Shown: positions 8,185 through 15,200 of the stretch, in pieces
How the letters are laid out: every line of letters starts with the position of its first letter
How positions within the stretch are numbered: position 1 is the stretch's first letter
NCBI RefSeq assembly: GCF_036402745.1
Contig: NZ_DASWSJ010000215.1
Span: 1-48,790 of the forward strand
Direction of reading: 5' to 3'
DNA from: Actinophytocola sp036402745
GTDB lineage: Bacteria > Actinomycetota > Actinomycetes > Mycobacteriales > Pseudonocardiaceae
Length of the DNA stretch: 48,790 nucleotides
Notes under the pieces: generated by a model
What the model saw: only the letters and a program-made list of their open reading frames with translations
What the model was told of the DNA's origin: nothing
Database searches by the model: none
Program-made: the position numbers and the translations under genes

Positions 8185-8793
8185 TCAGTACGGGTAGTAC
8201 CCCTGCGGCGGCTGCTGCGGCGGATATTGGCCCGGGGGCTGCGGCGGGTAGCCGCCCTGGGCGAGCTTGCGCTGGTAGCCCCGCATGGTGCGGGCCGTGT
8301 GCGGCAGCAGCACGAGCACCGTGGCCGTGGCCCAGAGCAGGAGGGACACCAGGACCATCGCGATGTACTTGCCACCGCCGTCGGCGAGCAGCTTGATGAT
8401 CGCGTAGAGGTAGTACACGGTGACCACGCCGCCGACGAAGCCGAGCACCCAGCGCACGAAGTCGAGGCGGGCGAACAGGACGAGCGCGAAGGTGAGCGTG
8501 GTGCAGGCGACCGACATGGTGACCGAGATGGCGAAGTCGAGGTTGCCGGTGACGTCCGCGGAGAACGCGGCGCCGACCAGCGCCACCAGCATGTCGACGT
8601 TGTCCGCGCTGCCGTCCCAGCCGATGATCGCGGTGATCAGGGCGAGCACCCCGCAGATCAGGAACAGGCCCGCGCAGAGGTAGGCCAGTGCGTTGCTCTG
8701 CGGCCGGGGCCCGTAGCCGCCGTATCCCGGTCCGTAGCCACCCGGCTGCGGTCCGTACGGCTGGGGGTAGCCCGGTTGTGGTCCATAACTCAC
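8185..8793 (-). CDS. Four-helix membrane protein with Pro/Gly/Tyr-rich tails
   Basis: 202 residues. The N-terminal 30 residues are Y/G/P/Q repeats (GPQPGYPQPYGPQPGGYGPGYGG), followed by four hydrophobic helices (about 37-60, 67-86, 92-128 and 143-165) and a second tail rich in PPQ/PGQYPPQQ. Such low-complexity tails are common on actinobacterial membrane proteins and may mediate protein clustering. No domain of known function is recognised. The start is GTG at 8793, facing the divergent HAD gene across about 50 bases. Confidence 0.7.
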   Translation of the reverse strand: MSYGPQPGYPQPYGPQPGGYGPGYGGYGPRPQSNALAYLCAGLFLICGVLALITAIIGWDGSADNVDMLVALVGAAFSADVTGNLDFAISVTMSVACTTLTFALVLFARLDFVRWVLGFVGGVVTVYYLYAIIKLLADGGGKYIAMVLVSLLLWATATVLVLLPHTARTMRGYQRKLAQGGYPPQPPGQYPPQQPPQGYYPY

Positions 8794-8844
8794 GAACCGA
8801 ACCGTAGTCGAAGGACGCCGACCTCAGCAGGGAAGATGGACAAC

Positions 8845-9669
8845 GTGGACAGACCGAAGCTGGTTGCCTCAGACGTGGACGGGACGCTGCTGGACCCGCT
8901 CGAGCGGGTGACGCCGCGGACCGCCGGGGTGGTCGGCCGGGTGGTCGCGGCCGGCGTGCCGTTCGTCCTCGTGAGCGGCCGGCCGCCGCGGTGGATCCCG
9001 CCGGTGGCGCGGGCGGCGGGGCTCACGGGCTACGCGGTGTGCGCGAACGGGGCCACGGTCTACGACATCGCCTCCGGCGAGGCGCTGTCGGTGCACGACC
9101 TGGCGCCGGTGGTCCTGCACGACGTGACGCACGCGGTGCGCGGGGTGCTGCCGGACATCCGGGTGGCCACCGAGCGCACCTCGGTCGGGCCGTCCCCGCT
9201 CGCCGCGTTCGCCACCGAGCCGGGCTTCCGGAACCCGTGGGGAAACCCGAACGGCATGGACGGCGAGAACCCCGAGGTGCCCACCGCCGAGGTGCTGGGT
9301 CATCCGGCCACCAAGCTGATGATCCGGCACTCGGGGCTGACGAGCCAGGAGCTGGCCGCGGCGGTGTTGTCGGTGCTGGACGGCGCGGCCCTGGAGGTCA
9401 CGTACTCGACCAACCGGGGGCTGATCGAGGTCTCCGCGGCCGGGGTGACCAAGGCCACCGGCCTCGCCGAGGTGTGCGCCATGGTCGACGTGCCGTCCTC
9501 GCGGGTGGTCGCGTTCGGGGACATGCCCAACGACGTCCACATGCTGCGCTGGGCCGGCCACGGCGTGGCGATGGCCAACGCCCACCACGACGTCCTGGCG
9601 GCGGCCGACGAGGTCACCGCGCCCAACTCCGAGGACGGCGTGGCGCAGGTCCTCGAGCGCTGGTTCTAG
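8845..9669 (+). CDS. HAD-superfamily (Cof-type) phosphatase, Rv3813c-like
   Basis: 274-residue soluble HAD phosphatase of the Cof/IIB type. Motif I is ASDVDGTLLD (nucleophile Asp plus acid Asp), motif II is VLVSGRPP, the motif III lysine lies in HPATKLMIRH or GVTKATGL, and motif IV is VAFGDMPNDVHML. It resembles Rv3813c, which sits near glf in mycobacteria, so this is conserved synteny. The start is set at the GTG at 8845 because AGGGAAG (8829-8835) is 9 bases upstream; the in-frame ATG at 8836 directly abuts that site and would be poorly spaced. The substrate is probably a phosphorylated sugar or nucleotide and is unknown. Confidence 0.85.
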   Translation: MDRPKLVASDVDGTLLDPLERVTPRTAGVVGRVVAAGVPFVLVSGRPPRWIPPVARAAGLTGYAVCANGATVYDIASGEALSVHDLAPVVLHDVTHAVRGVLPDIRVATERTSVGPSPLAAFATEPGFRNPWGNPNGMDGENPEVPTAEVLGHPATKLMIRHSGLTSQELAAAVLSVLDGAALEVTYSTNRGLIEVSAAGVTKATGLAEVCAMVDVPSSRVVAFGDMPNDVHMLRWAGHGVAMANAHHDVLAAADEVTAPNSEDGVAQVLERWF

Positions 9670-9705
9670 GCGGCGATCCCCGCACCGTGCGTGCCATGCT
9701 GGGGC

Positions 9706-10191
9706 ATGGCCGACCCGCGGACCCTCGTCGTCATCCGGCACGCCAAGTCGGACTGGGGCCAGGGGCTGCCCGACGAGCAGCGGCCGCTCAACGAGCGGGG
9801 CCGCCGGGACGCGCCCGCCATCGGCACGTGGCTCGGGGACAACACGGGGGGCATCGACCTCGTGGTCTGCTCGACCGCGGCCCGGGCCAGGCAGACCTGG
9901 CGGCTGGCGGCCGCGGCGCTGGAGCCGGCCCCGGCCGTGCGGCACGACGAGCGGGTCTACGCGGCCGGTCCGCAGGACCTGATGTCCGTACTGGACGAGC
10001 TGGCGGACGACGTCGCCACCGCCGCGCTGGTCGGACACAACCCCGGCCTCACCGAGCTGGTGGACGTGCTGACCGGCCAGGCGGTGCAGCTGAAGACGTC
10101 GGCGGTCGCCGTGGTGCGGTGGGAGGGGACCTGGGCGGACGTGTGGGCCCGGCGCGCCGCGCTGGTCGCACACGCCACGCCCAGGGGATGA
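9706..10191 (+). CDS. SixA-like histidine phosphatase
   Basis: 161-residue member of the histidine phosphatase superfamily, closest in style to phosphohistidine phosphatase SixA. The catalytic RHAKSDW replaces the classical RHG motif, STAARARQT provides the second Arg region, and VGHNPGL holds the second His. The ATG at 9706 gives the expected immediate lead-in to the first beta strand (TLVVIRHAK); GTG at 9691 is an alternative. It follows the HAD gene by 36 bases on the same strand. Its stop lies 7 bases from the convergent gene at 10199. Confidence 0.82.
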   Translation: MADPRTLVVIRHAKSDWGQGLPDEQRPLNERGRRDAPAIGTWLGDNTGGIDLVVCSTAARARQTWRLAAAALEPAPAVRHDERVYAAGPQDLMSVLDELADDVATAALVGHNPGLTELVDVLTGQAVQLKTSAVAVVRWEGTWADVWARRAALVAHATPRG

Positions 10192-10198
10192 GCAGGAG

Positions 10199-10546
10199 CT
10201 ACTCGGGTTCCTTGACCGAACGCAGCGCTATGGGCGCGCCGGCCAGGTCCTCCTCGTTGCAGAGCAGCTTCACGTCGTAGTAAGGGGAGCCCTCACTGTC
10301 GTCGTAGTCGAGGTGGATGGCGATCACGTCGACAGGCTCACCGAGCCATTCCTGGGTCCGGCGCAGCCACGCGGCGGAGCGTTCCAGGGCCGTGGGGAGG
10401 TCGTCGTCGCGGAACTCGACCGGGCGGTAAGGGACGCCGTAGACCTGGTCCTCCTGGTGAGGGGGCTTGGGCAGGTCGACTGAGACACCGGCATCGTCGA
10501 GGTCGAGTGCGATGGATCGGGGCTGTTCACTAGCGAGCTCGCTCAC
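10199..10546 (-). CDS. Conserved hypothetical protein, acidic, about 115 aa
   Basis: Acidic small protein (many Asp/Glu; ALDLDDAGVSVDLP, IHLDYDDSEGSPYYDVKLLCNEEDL). I do not recognise a family. It is convergent with the SixA-like gene and divergent from cspA. The start is uncertain: GTG at 10546 has a GGGAG 11 bases upstream and begins with a likely N-terminus (MSELASEQPRS), while an ATG at 10609 would add 21 residues of basic sequence. Confidence 0.55.
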   Translation of the reverse strand: MSELASEQPRSIALDLDDAGVSVDLPKPPHQEDQVYGVPYRPVEFRDDDLPTALERSAAWLRRTQEWLGEPVDVIAIHLDYDDSEGSPYYDVKLLCNEEDLAGAPIALRSVKEPE

Positions 10547-10771
10547 CCTACGAGCGTCTCCCAGCACGTGACCGCCCGCAACCCTTCTAGTGCGCCGAGT
10601 GTGGTCCATGTGGTTGACTGTGCCCTGGTCGTGATTTCTTGAGTTCGTGTTCGACACGGTCGCAAGACGCGTTGCGGGCGCGCGGGTTAGCTCCAGGTTG
10701 AGTCGCCGTCTGGAACCGACCAAGGTTGTCGCAACCGCGGCGGCTTGTGATTAGTTGTTTTGGAGAACGTA

Positions 10772-10975
10772 GTGGCACAGGGAACTGTGAAGTGGTTCAA
10801 CTCCGAGAAGGGCTTCGGCTTCATCGCGCCGGACGACGGCAGCGCCGATGTCTTCGTCCACTACTCGGAGATTCAGGGCAACGGCTTCCGTAGCCTGGAC
10901 GAGAACCAGCGCGTGGAGTTCGAGATCGGCCAGGGTCAGAAGGGCCCGCAGGCCACCGGGGTTCGCGCGGTCTGA
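10772..10975 (+). CDS. cspA: Cold shock protein (CspA family)
   Basis: 67-residue single-domain nucleic-acid chaperone. The RNA-binding motifs RNP1 (KGFGFI) and RNP2 (DVFVH), and the start AQGTVKWFN, are complete and of family length. The GTG at 10772 has GGAG six bases upstream. About 225 bases separate it from the divergent gene, and the upstream stretch is less GC-rich than its surroundings. That is consistent with the long untranslated leaders typical of cold-shock genes, although no specific thermosensor fold was identified. A strong terminator follows. Confidence 0.93.
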   Translation: MAQGTVKWFNSEKGFGFIAPDDGSADVFVHYSEIQGNGFRSLDENQRVEFEIGQGQKGPQATGVRAV

Positions 10976-10989
10976 TCTTCCATCACGAC

Positions 10990-11030
10990 ACTGAGGGCCA
11001 CCCGGGTTACTGACCCTGGTGGCCCTCAGT
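10990..11030. terminator. Strong hairpin terminator of cspA (bidirectional)
   Basis: Perfect 13-bp arms (ACTGAGGGCCACC and GGTGGCCCTCAGT), with a further GGG/CCC pairing inside the loop. It lies 14 bases past the cspA stop and 35 bases past the end of the convergent glfT2 gene, so it can serve both strands. Confidence 0.85.
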
Positions 11031-11065
11031 GCATGTAAGAGGCTGCATGTAAGCGGGTACGACGC

Positions 11066-12973
11066 TCAGCTCTCGAAGTACTTGCGCCACGCCTCGACCG
11101 AGGTGAGCTCGGGCAGCGCGGCCTTGTACTGCTCGACGAGCTTGGGCCACTCCGCGGTGAGCCGCCGGTAGTTGTGCGCGGTCCGCAGGGCCAGCTCGCG
11201 GAACACCTTCGGGTCCCGCCTGCGGAACGCGACCCCGCTGCCGTCCGCGTTGGACACCGTGGCGCTGTCGAGGTTGCCCAGCAGGAACCACAGCGCGCCG
11301 CTGGCCGGGACGTTCACCTGCGGCCGCTCGGTGGCCGTCGAGTCCGGGGCACGCAGGTTGTGCATCAGCGCCTTGCCGGCCCGCAGCGCGACCCTGGCCG
11401 GGTGCACCGGCGGGCGCAGCATCTGCTCGGCCTTGACCATGTCGAACGTCGGCGGCGGGAACTCCCGGGCCGAGGGCAGGAACTGGGCGTCGGTGTACTG
11501 CTTGCGGATCTGCTGGACCTCCGGCAGGCCGGTGGCCAGCATGTCGAACAGCCGCTCCGGGCCGGCCATGAAGTCCTCGATCGCCTTCATCTCCAGCGCG
11601 ACCGTGGAGTACTCCATCGACAGCAGCCGGCGCACCGACGCGCGGGCGCCCTGCAGCAGCAGCGTCTTGCGCATGTCGTACGGGCTGTGCAGCGCGGCCA
11701 TGATGAGCCGGTTGCGCAGGTGGAAGTAGACGGTCCAGTCCTTGGTGTCGTTCTTGTCCGTCCACGGCTCGTGCCACACGGCGGAGCCGGGGAGGGTGAC
11801 CGTCGGGATGCCGCCCGCCAGCGCCCGCAGCGAGTACTCCGAGTCGTCGACCTTGATGAACAGCGGCAGCGGCAGGCCCGTGCGCTCCACGACCTCGCGC
11901 GGGAACAGGCACATCCACCAGCCGTTGTAGGTGGCGTCGATGCGCTTGTGCAGCGCGCGGGTGTCACGCAGCGAGTGCTGGCCGAAGTCGTGGTTGGTCA
12001 CGGCGCCGGGCGCGCCGCGCCACACGCAGGCGGACAGGTCCACGACCTCGCCCATGGTGTGCAGCCGGGACTTGGCCTGCAGGTTGAGCATCTGGCTGCC
12101 GACGATCACCGGCTTGGCCGCGGCCCGCGCGAACGCGTTGGACCGCAGGATCGAGTCGGGCTCCAGCGCGATGTCGTCGTCGAGCAGCAGGATCTGGTCG
12201 ACGACGCCGGGCTTGGTGTGCTCGATCGACTCGTACAGCGCGCGGGTGAAGCCGCCGGAGCCGCCGAGGTTGCCCTGCTCGATGACCTCGAGCCGGTCGC
12301 CGAGCAGCTCGCGTGCCTCGGCGAACCGCGCGTGCTCGCGGATCTTGCGGCTGCCCTGGTCGGCGACGAAGACCTTGCTGATGACGTCGAGGACCGCCGG
12401 GTCCGCACCGAGCGCCAGCAGCGACTGCACGCAGTCGTCGAGCCGGTTGAAGGTGGTGATGCCGACCGCGAGCTTCTGCACGGGCAGCGGCTCGTCGGAA
12501 AGCCATGCGGCGTCGGCTACCTCGAGGGTGCGGCTCTCGGTGAACACGTCGAACCAGAGCCAGCCGCCGTCCTCGAACGGGGCCAGGCTCAGCCGGAACT
12601 CCAGCGTCCGCCACTTCTTCTCGGCGTGCACCGGCTCGCCCTGCAGGTGGACGATGTCGCCGTTGGGCTTGGACCGGTAGACCTCGACCCGGCCCGCGCC
12701 GCGGACGTTGAGCCGCAGCGTCACGTGGTCGACGCGGGTCCAGCGCTTCCAGTAGCTGGCCGGGAACGCGTTGAAGTACGACGCGAACGACACCCGCGCC
12801 GATGCTGGCACGACGACGTCCCGGCGGCCGGCGACCTGGCTGTGCGTGCCGTCCGGCTCGTCCAGGTACAGCGGGCGCACGTCCAGCGGGTCGGTGTCCC
12901 TGGGCAGGATGACCCGCTGCAGCACCCTGTTCGGGTCCAGCCGCGCGTCGGGTTCGGTCGCCTGCTCGGCCAC
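11066..12973 (-). CDS. glfT2: Galactofuranosyltransferase GlfT2
   Basis: 635 residues, against 637 in M. tuberculosis GlfT2. The enzyme polymerises the galactan of arabinogalactan by adding alternating beta-1,5 and beta-1,6 galactofuranose from UDP-Galf. Recognisable segments are ILPRDTDPLDVRPLYLDEP, FASYFNAFPASYWKRWT, the GT-A core AVGITTFNR, NLGGSGGFTRALYE, the metal-binding LLLDDDI (265-267), HTMGEVVDLS, the second acidic motif KVDDSEY and the WHEPW region. The GTG start is fixed by AGGAGG about 7 bases upstream. It lies 22 bases after the methyltransferase gene. It matches the mycobacterial protein much more closely than the paralogue at 15201. Confidence 0.92.
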   Translation of the reverse strand: MAEQATEPDARLDPNRVLQRVILPRDTDPLDVRPLYLDEPDGTHSQVAGRRDVVVPASARVSFASYFNAFPASYWKRWTRVDHVTLRLNVRGAGRVEVYRSKPNGDIVHLQGEPVHAEKKWRTLEFRLSLAPFEDGGWLWFDVFTESRTLEVADAAWLSDEPLPVQKLAVGITTFNRLDDCVQSLLALGADPAVLDVISKVFVADQGSRKIREHARFAEARELLGDRLEVIEQGNLGGSGGFTRALYESIEHTKPGVVDQILLLDDDIALEPDSILRSNAFARAAAKPVIVGSQMLNLQAKSRLHTMGEVVDLSACVWRGAPGAVTNHDFGQHSLRDTRALHKRIDATYNGWWMCLFPREVVERTGLPLPLFIKVDDSEYSLRALAGGIPTVTLPGSAVWHEPWTDKNDTKDWTVYFHLRNRLIMAALHSPYDMRKTLLLQGARASVRRLLSMEYSTVALEMKAIEDFMAGPERLFDMLATGLPEVQQIRKQYTDAQFLPSAREFPPPTFDMVKAEQMLRPPVHPARVALRAGKALMHNLRAPDSTATERPQVNVPASGALWFLLGNLDSATVSNADGSGVAFRRRDPKVFRELALRTAHNYRRLTAEWPKLVEQYKAALPELTSVEAWRKYFES

Positions 12974-12995
12974 GTTGCTCCTCCTGGGGTTGGGC

Positions 12996-13610
12996 CTAGG
13001 CCTGCCGGTCGGCGACCAGGTTGAACTCGTTGTAGGTGAAGTGCTTGCCCGCCAGGCGCGGCAGCGGGAACGAGAGTGCCTTCGTCCGCGCGAAGCCGAG
13101 CTGGCGGGCCACGTCGGTGAGCGCGTCGAAGTCGGCGAACTCGACGTGGGTGCTGTCGCTGGCGTACCCACGCTCCTGCGGGCAGATCAGCACCAGCCGC
13201 GCGCCGGGCGCGAGGTAGTCGAGGTAGCCGGAGAGGATCTTGACCGCCTCGGCCCGGGGCATGTGCTCCACGAGGTGTGCGGCCAGCATGCCGCCGAACC
13301 GGCCCGGCTCGGCGTACTCGCTCTCGCCGAACTCGTCGACCGTGAAGGCGGTGAGCCCGCGCCGGCGGCACTCGGCGATCGAGTGCTCGTTGTGGTCGAC
13401 CCCCACCCCCCGCGGCGCCAGGTGCGACAGGCACCGCCCGATGCCGCACCCCACCTCGAGAACCTCGCGGTCGCCGAACAGACGACGGATGTTCCACCGG
13501 TAGGGCCGCTGCACGTCCAGCACCCGCTTCCAGAGCGGCTGCGAGATGCGCTTGAGGCGGTCGGTGTACTCCTCGCCCTCGGTCGATTCAAGGGAAGCCA
13601 TGCTCGGCAT
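12996..13610 (-). CDS. Class I SAM-dependent methyltransferase
   Basis: 204-residue Rossmann-fold methyltransferase. The SAM-binding motif I is EVLEVGCGIGRCLSHLAPRGVGVDHNE, followed by a post-motif I acidic Asp (VDHN) and the later LAAHLVEHMP and GARLVLICPQE strands. It lies 22 bases upstream of glfT2 on the same strand, so the two form an operon. That context suggests methylation of a cell-wall sugar or lipid intermediate, but the substrate is inferred. The ATG at 13610 has GGTGGA five bases upstream; a second in-frame ATG at 13601 is possible. Confidence 0.8.
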   Translation of the reverse strand: MPSMASLESTEGEEYTDRLKRISQPLWKRVLDVQRPYRWNIRRLFGDREVLEVGCGIGRCLSHLAPRGVGVDHNEHSIAECRRRGLTAFTVDEFGESEYAEPGRFGGMLAAHLVEHMPRAEAVKILSGYLDYLAPGARLVLICPQERGYASDSTHVEFADFDALTDVARQLGFARTKALSFPLPRLAGKHFTYNEFNLVADRQA

Positions 13611-13668
13611 GGTATCCACCCACATCGGACGCCCTCGGTCGCGCCCATGGCCGGGGCCGAGACCGTCG

Positions 13669-13956
13669 ATGACACGCTCCGTGCGCGGGTCGGCGCGGAG
13701 GGCAACCGGCCGGCCCGCGGGCGACGCGCTCGGGGGCGTGCACGTGGAGGCTGGTGAGCGCGAAATCGCGCTGCGCTACAGTCCACGCGGCAGAACAACG
13801 GGTATCTGGCTGTCGGCGGCCGCGGCGCTGCTGCTGATCGTGGCCGGAGTGCCACCCCGGTTCTGGCGCAGGCGCAGCCCCTGGCGCCGAGCGGCGCGGA
13901 GTGGAACCAATACGAGCGACGACCGACCCGATCCGGCGTCTGGAGTTGGACAGTGA
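13669..13956 (+). pseudogene. C-terminal fragment of a large membrane protein (YfhO-like tail), coupled to the GT2 gene
   Basis: The frame encodes GVHVEAGEREIALRYSPRG, then one hydrophobic helix (about TTGIWLSAAAALLLIVAGV) and a basic tail. This is the usual ending of large YfhO-type or related membrane glycosyltransferase proteins: a beta-strand pair 'VpaGeheIeLRYsP' plus a final helix. The several hundred residues that should precede it are missing, and the divergent methyltransferase gene begins only 58 bases upstream. Its TGA overlaps the next gene's GTG (GTGA at 13953-13956), so the ending of the ancestral gene is preserved. A small expressed protein cannot be excluded. Confidence 0.45.
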
Positions 13957-14900
13957 ACGCAAGCCAGCACACGAGCCTCGGCGCGACCGCCCCGGAGGGC
14001 GGCGGCGAGAACACGCTCGATGCCACGGTGGTGCTCCCCTGCTACAACGAGCAGGAGCATGTGCTCGACGAGATCAAGCGCATCTGCGGCGCGATGGACG
14101 CGAGCGGCATGTCCTACGAGCTGCTGGTCATCGACGACAAGTCCACCGACAGCACGCTGAAGGTGCTCCAGGAGGCGCTGCCCCAGTTCCCGACGATGCG
14201 GCTGATGCCGTTCCGGCGCAACGGCGGTTCCGGCACGGCGCGCCGCATCGGTACCCGCGAGGCGTACGGCCGCATCGTGGTGTGGACCGACGCGGACATG
14301 ACGTATCCCAATGAGCGGATCCCCGAGTTCATCCAGTACCTGACCGACAATCCGGATGTGGACCAGGTCGTGGGCGCGCGGACCAGCGAGCAGGGGACGC
14401 ACAAGGTGCTGCGCGTGCCGGCGAAGTGGGCCATCCGCAAGATCGCCGAGCTGCTGGCGGGCACCAAGATCCCGGACCTGAACTCGGGCCTGCGCGCGTT
14501 CCGCCGTGAGGTCGCGCTGCCGTACATGCGGCTGCTGCCCCCAGGCTTCAGCTGCGTCACGACGATCACCATGTCGTTCCTGTCCAACCAGCACCCGGTG
14601 GACTACGTGGCGATCGACTACGCGAAGCGGGCCGGCGTCAGCAAGTTCCACTTCGTGAAGGACGCGTACCGCTACATCCTGCAGGTGCTGCGGATGGTGA
14701 TGTACTTCAACCCGATCAAGGTGCTGATGCCGCTGGCGCTGACCTTGTTCGTGGCCGGTGCCGCCAAGGGCGTCGTCGACATCATCAGGTACGAGTTCCG
14801 AATCACGACGAACGCGATGCTGGTGCTGGTGACGGCGTTGATCATCGGCTCGATGGCGTTGCTGGCAGACCTGATCGTCCGATCGCGAGACGACAGGTAG
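13953..14900 (+). CDS. GT2 family glycosyltransferase, polyprenyl-phosphate sugar transferase type
   Basis: 315 residues: a cytoplasmic GT-A domain (about 20-240) and two C-terminal membrane helices (about 255-275 and 285-305). Core motifs are VVLPCYNEQEHV, LLVIDDKSTDST, the NGGSGTARRIGTREA segment, the metal-binding WTDADMTYPN (DxD) and DLNSGLRAFRR. This layout matches DPM1/ArnC-like enzymes that load a sugar onto polyprenyl phosphate. The start is GTG at 13953 with GGAG 8 bases upstream, overlapping the stop of the upstream fragment. A terminator follows at 14914. Confidence 0.85.
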   Translation: MNASQHTSLGATAPEGGGENTLDATVVLPCYNEQEHVLDEIKRICGAMDASGMSYELLVIDDKSTDSTLKVLQEALPQFPTMRLMPFRRNGGSGTARRIGTREAYGRIVVWTDADMTYPNERIPEFIQYLTDNPDVDQVVGARTSEQGTHKVLRVPAKWAIRKIAELLAGTKIPDLNSGLRAFRREVALPYMRLLPPGFSCVTTITMSFLSNQHPVDYVAIDYAKRAGVSKFHFVKDAYRYILQVLRMVMYFNPIKVLMPLALTLFVAGAAKGVVDIIRYEFRITTNAMLVLVTALIIGSMALLADLIVRSRDDR

Positions 14901-14913
14901 CAAGAGGACGGAG

Positions 14914-14949
14914 ACGGCCCGCGCTCCCGAAAGGGGGAGAGCGGGCCGT
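14914..14949 (+). terminator. Rho-independent terminator of the GT2 gene
   Basis: Perfect 9-bp outer arms (ACGGCCCGC and GCGGGCCGT) with an inner CTCCC/GGGAG pairing, followed by a short T run. It begins 14 bases past the stop at 14900. Confidence 0.85.
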
Positions 14950-15045
14950 TTCGGCTTCTGGCCGGCGACGATGCGAAGTGAGCGTCGAGTGAGAATCGCG
15001 GCCCACCCGAGTGACGGCCGTGGCCTGGGCGACGCCTCCCAGAGG

Positions 15046-15079
15046 TCGGCCAACCTCCGTCGTGAGCGAGGTTGGCCGA
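15046..15079. terminator. Hairpin, likely terminator of the GlfT2-paralogue transcript
   Basis: Perfect 12-bp arms (TCGGCCAACCTC and GAGGTTGGCCGA) with a 10-base loop, about 120 bases downstream of the minus-strand gene ending at 15201. No T run is present on either side, so an attenuating or structural role is possible. The remaining bases of 14950-15200 show no convincing gene. Confidence 0.5.
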
Positions 15080-15200
15080 GCCGTCCTCGTTGCGGGAGCT
15101 GATCAGCACGACCGGCGTGCCGAAGTACAGGACCTGCGGAGGCGTGACCTGATGCAGGACATCAACGATGCCGAGCGGGAAAGCCCTGAGCTGGCCGGAA

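Noticed and set aside
9300..9626. Minus-strand open frame inside the HAD phosphatase gene
   Set aside because: Ser/Ala/Thr-rich shadow frame; all HAD motifs are on the plus strand.
11174..13024. A 616-codon plus-strand open frame opposite glfT2
   Set aside because: Composition is rich in Arg, Gly, Val and Gln with no family resemblance; the antisense gene is an unmistakable GlfT2.
13546..13720. Considered extending the membrane-protein fragment upstream through the methyltransferase start
   Set aside because: Upstream residues in all three frames lack the features of the missing domain, and the opposite strand has a good methyltransferase start here.
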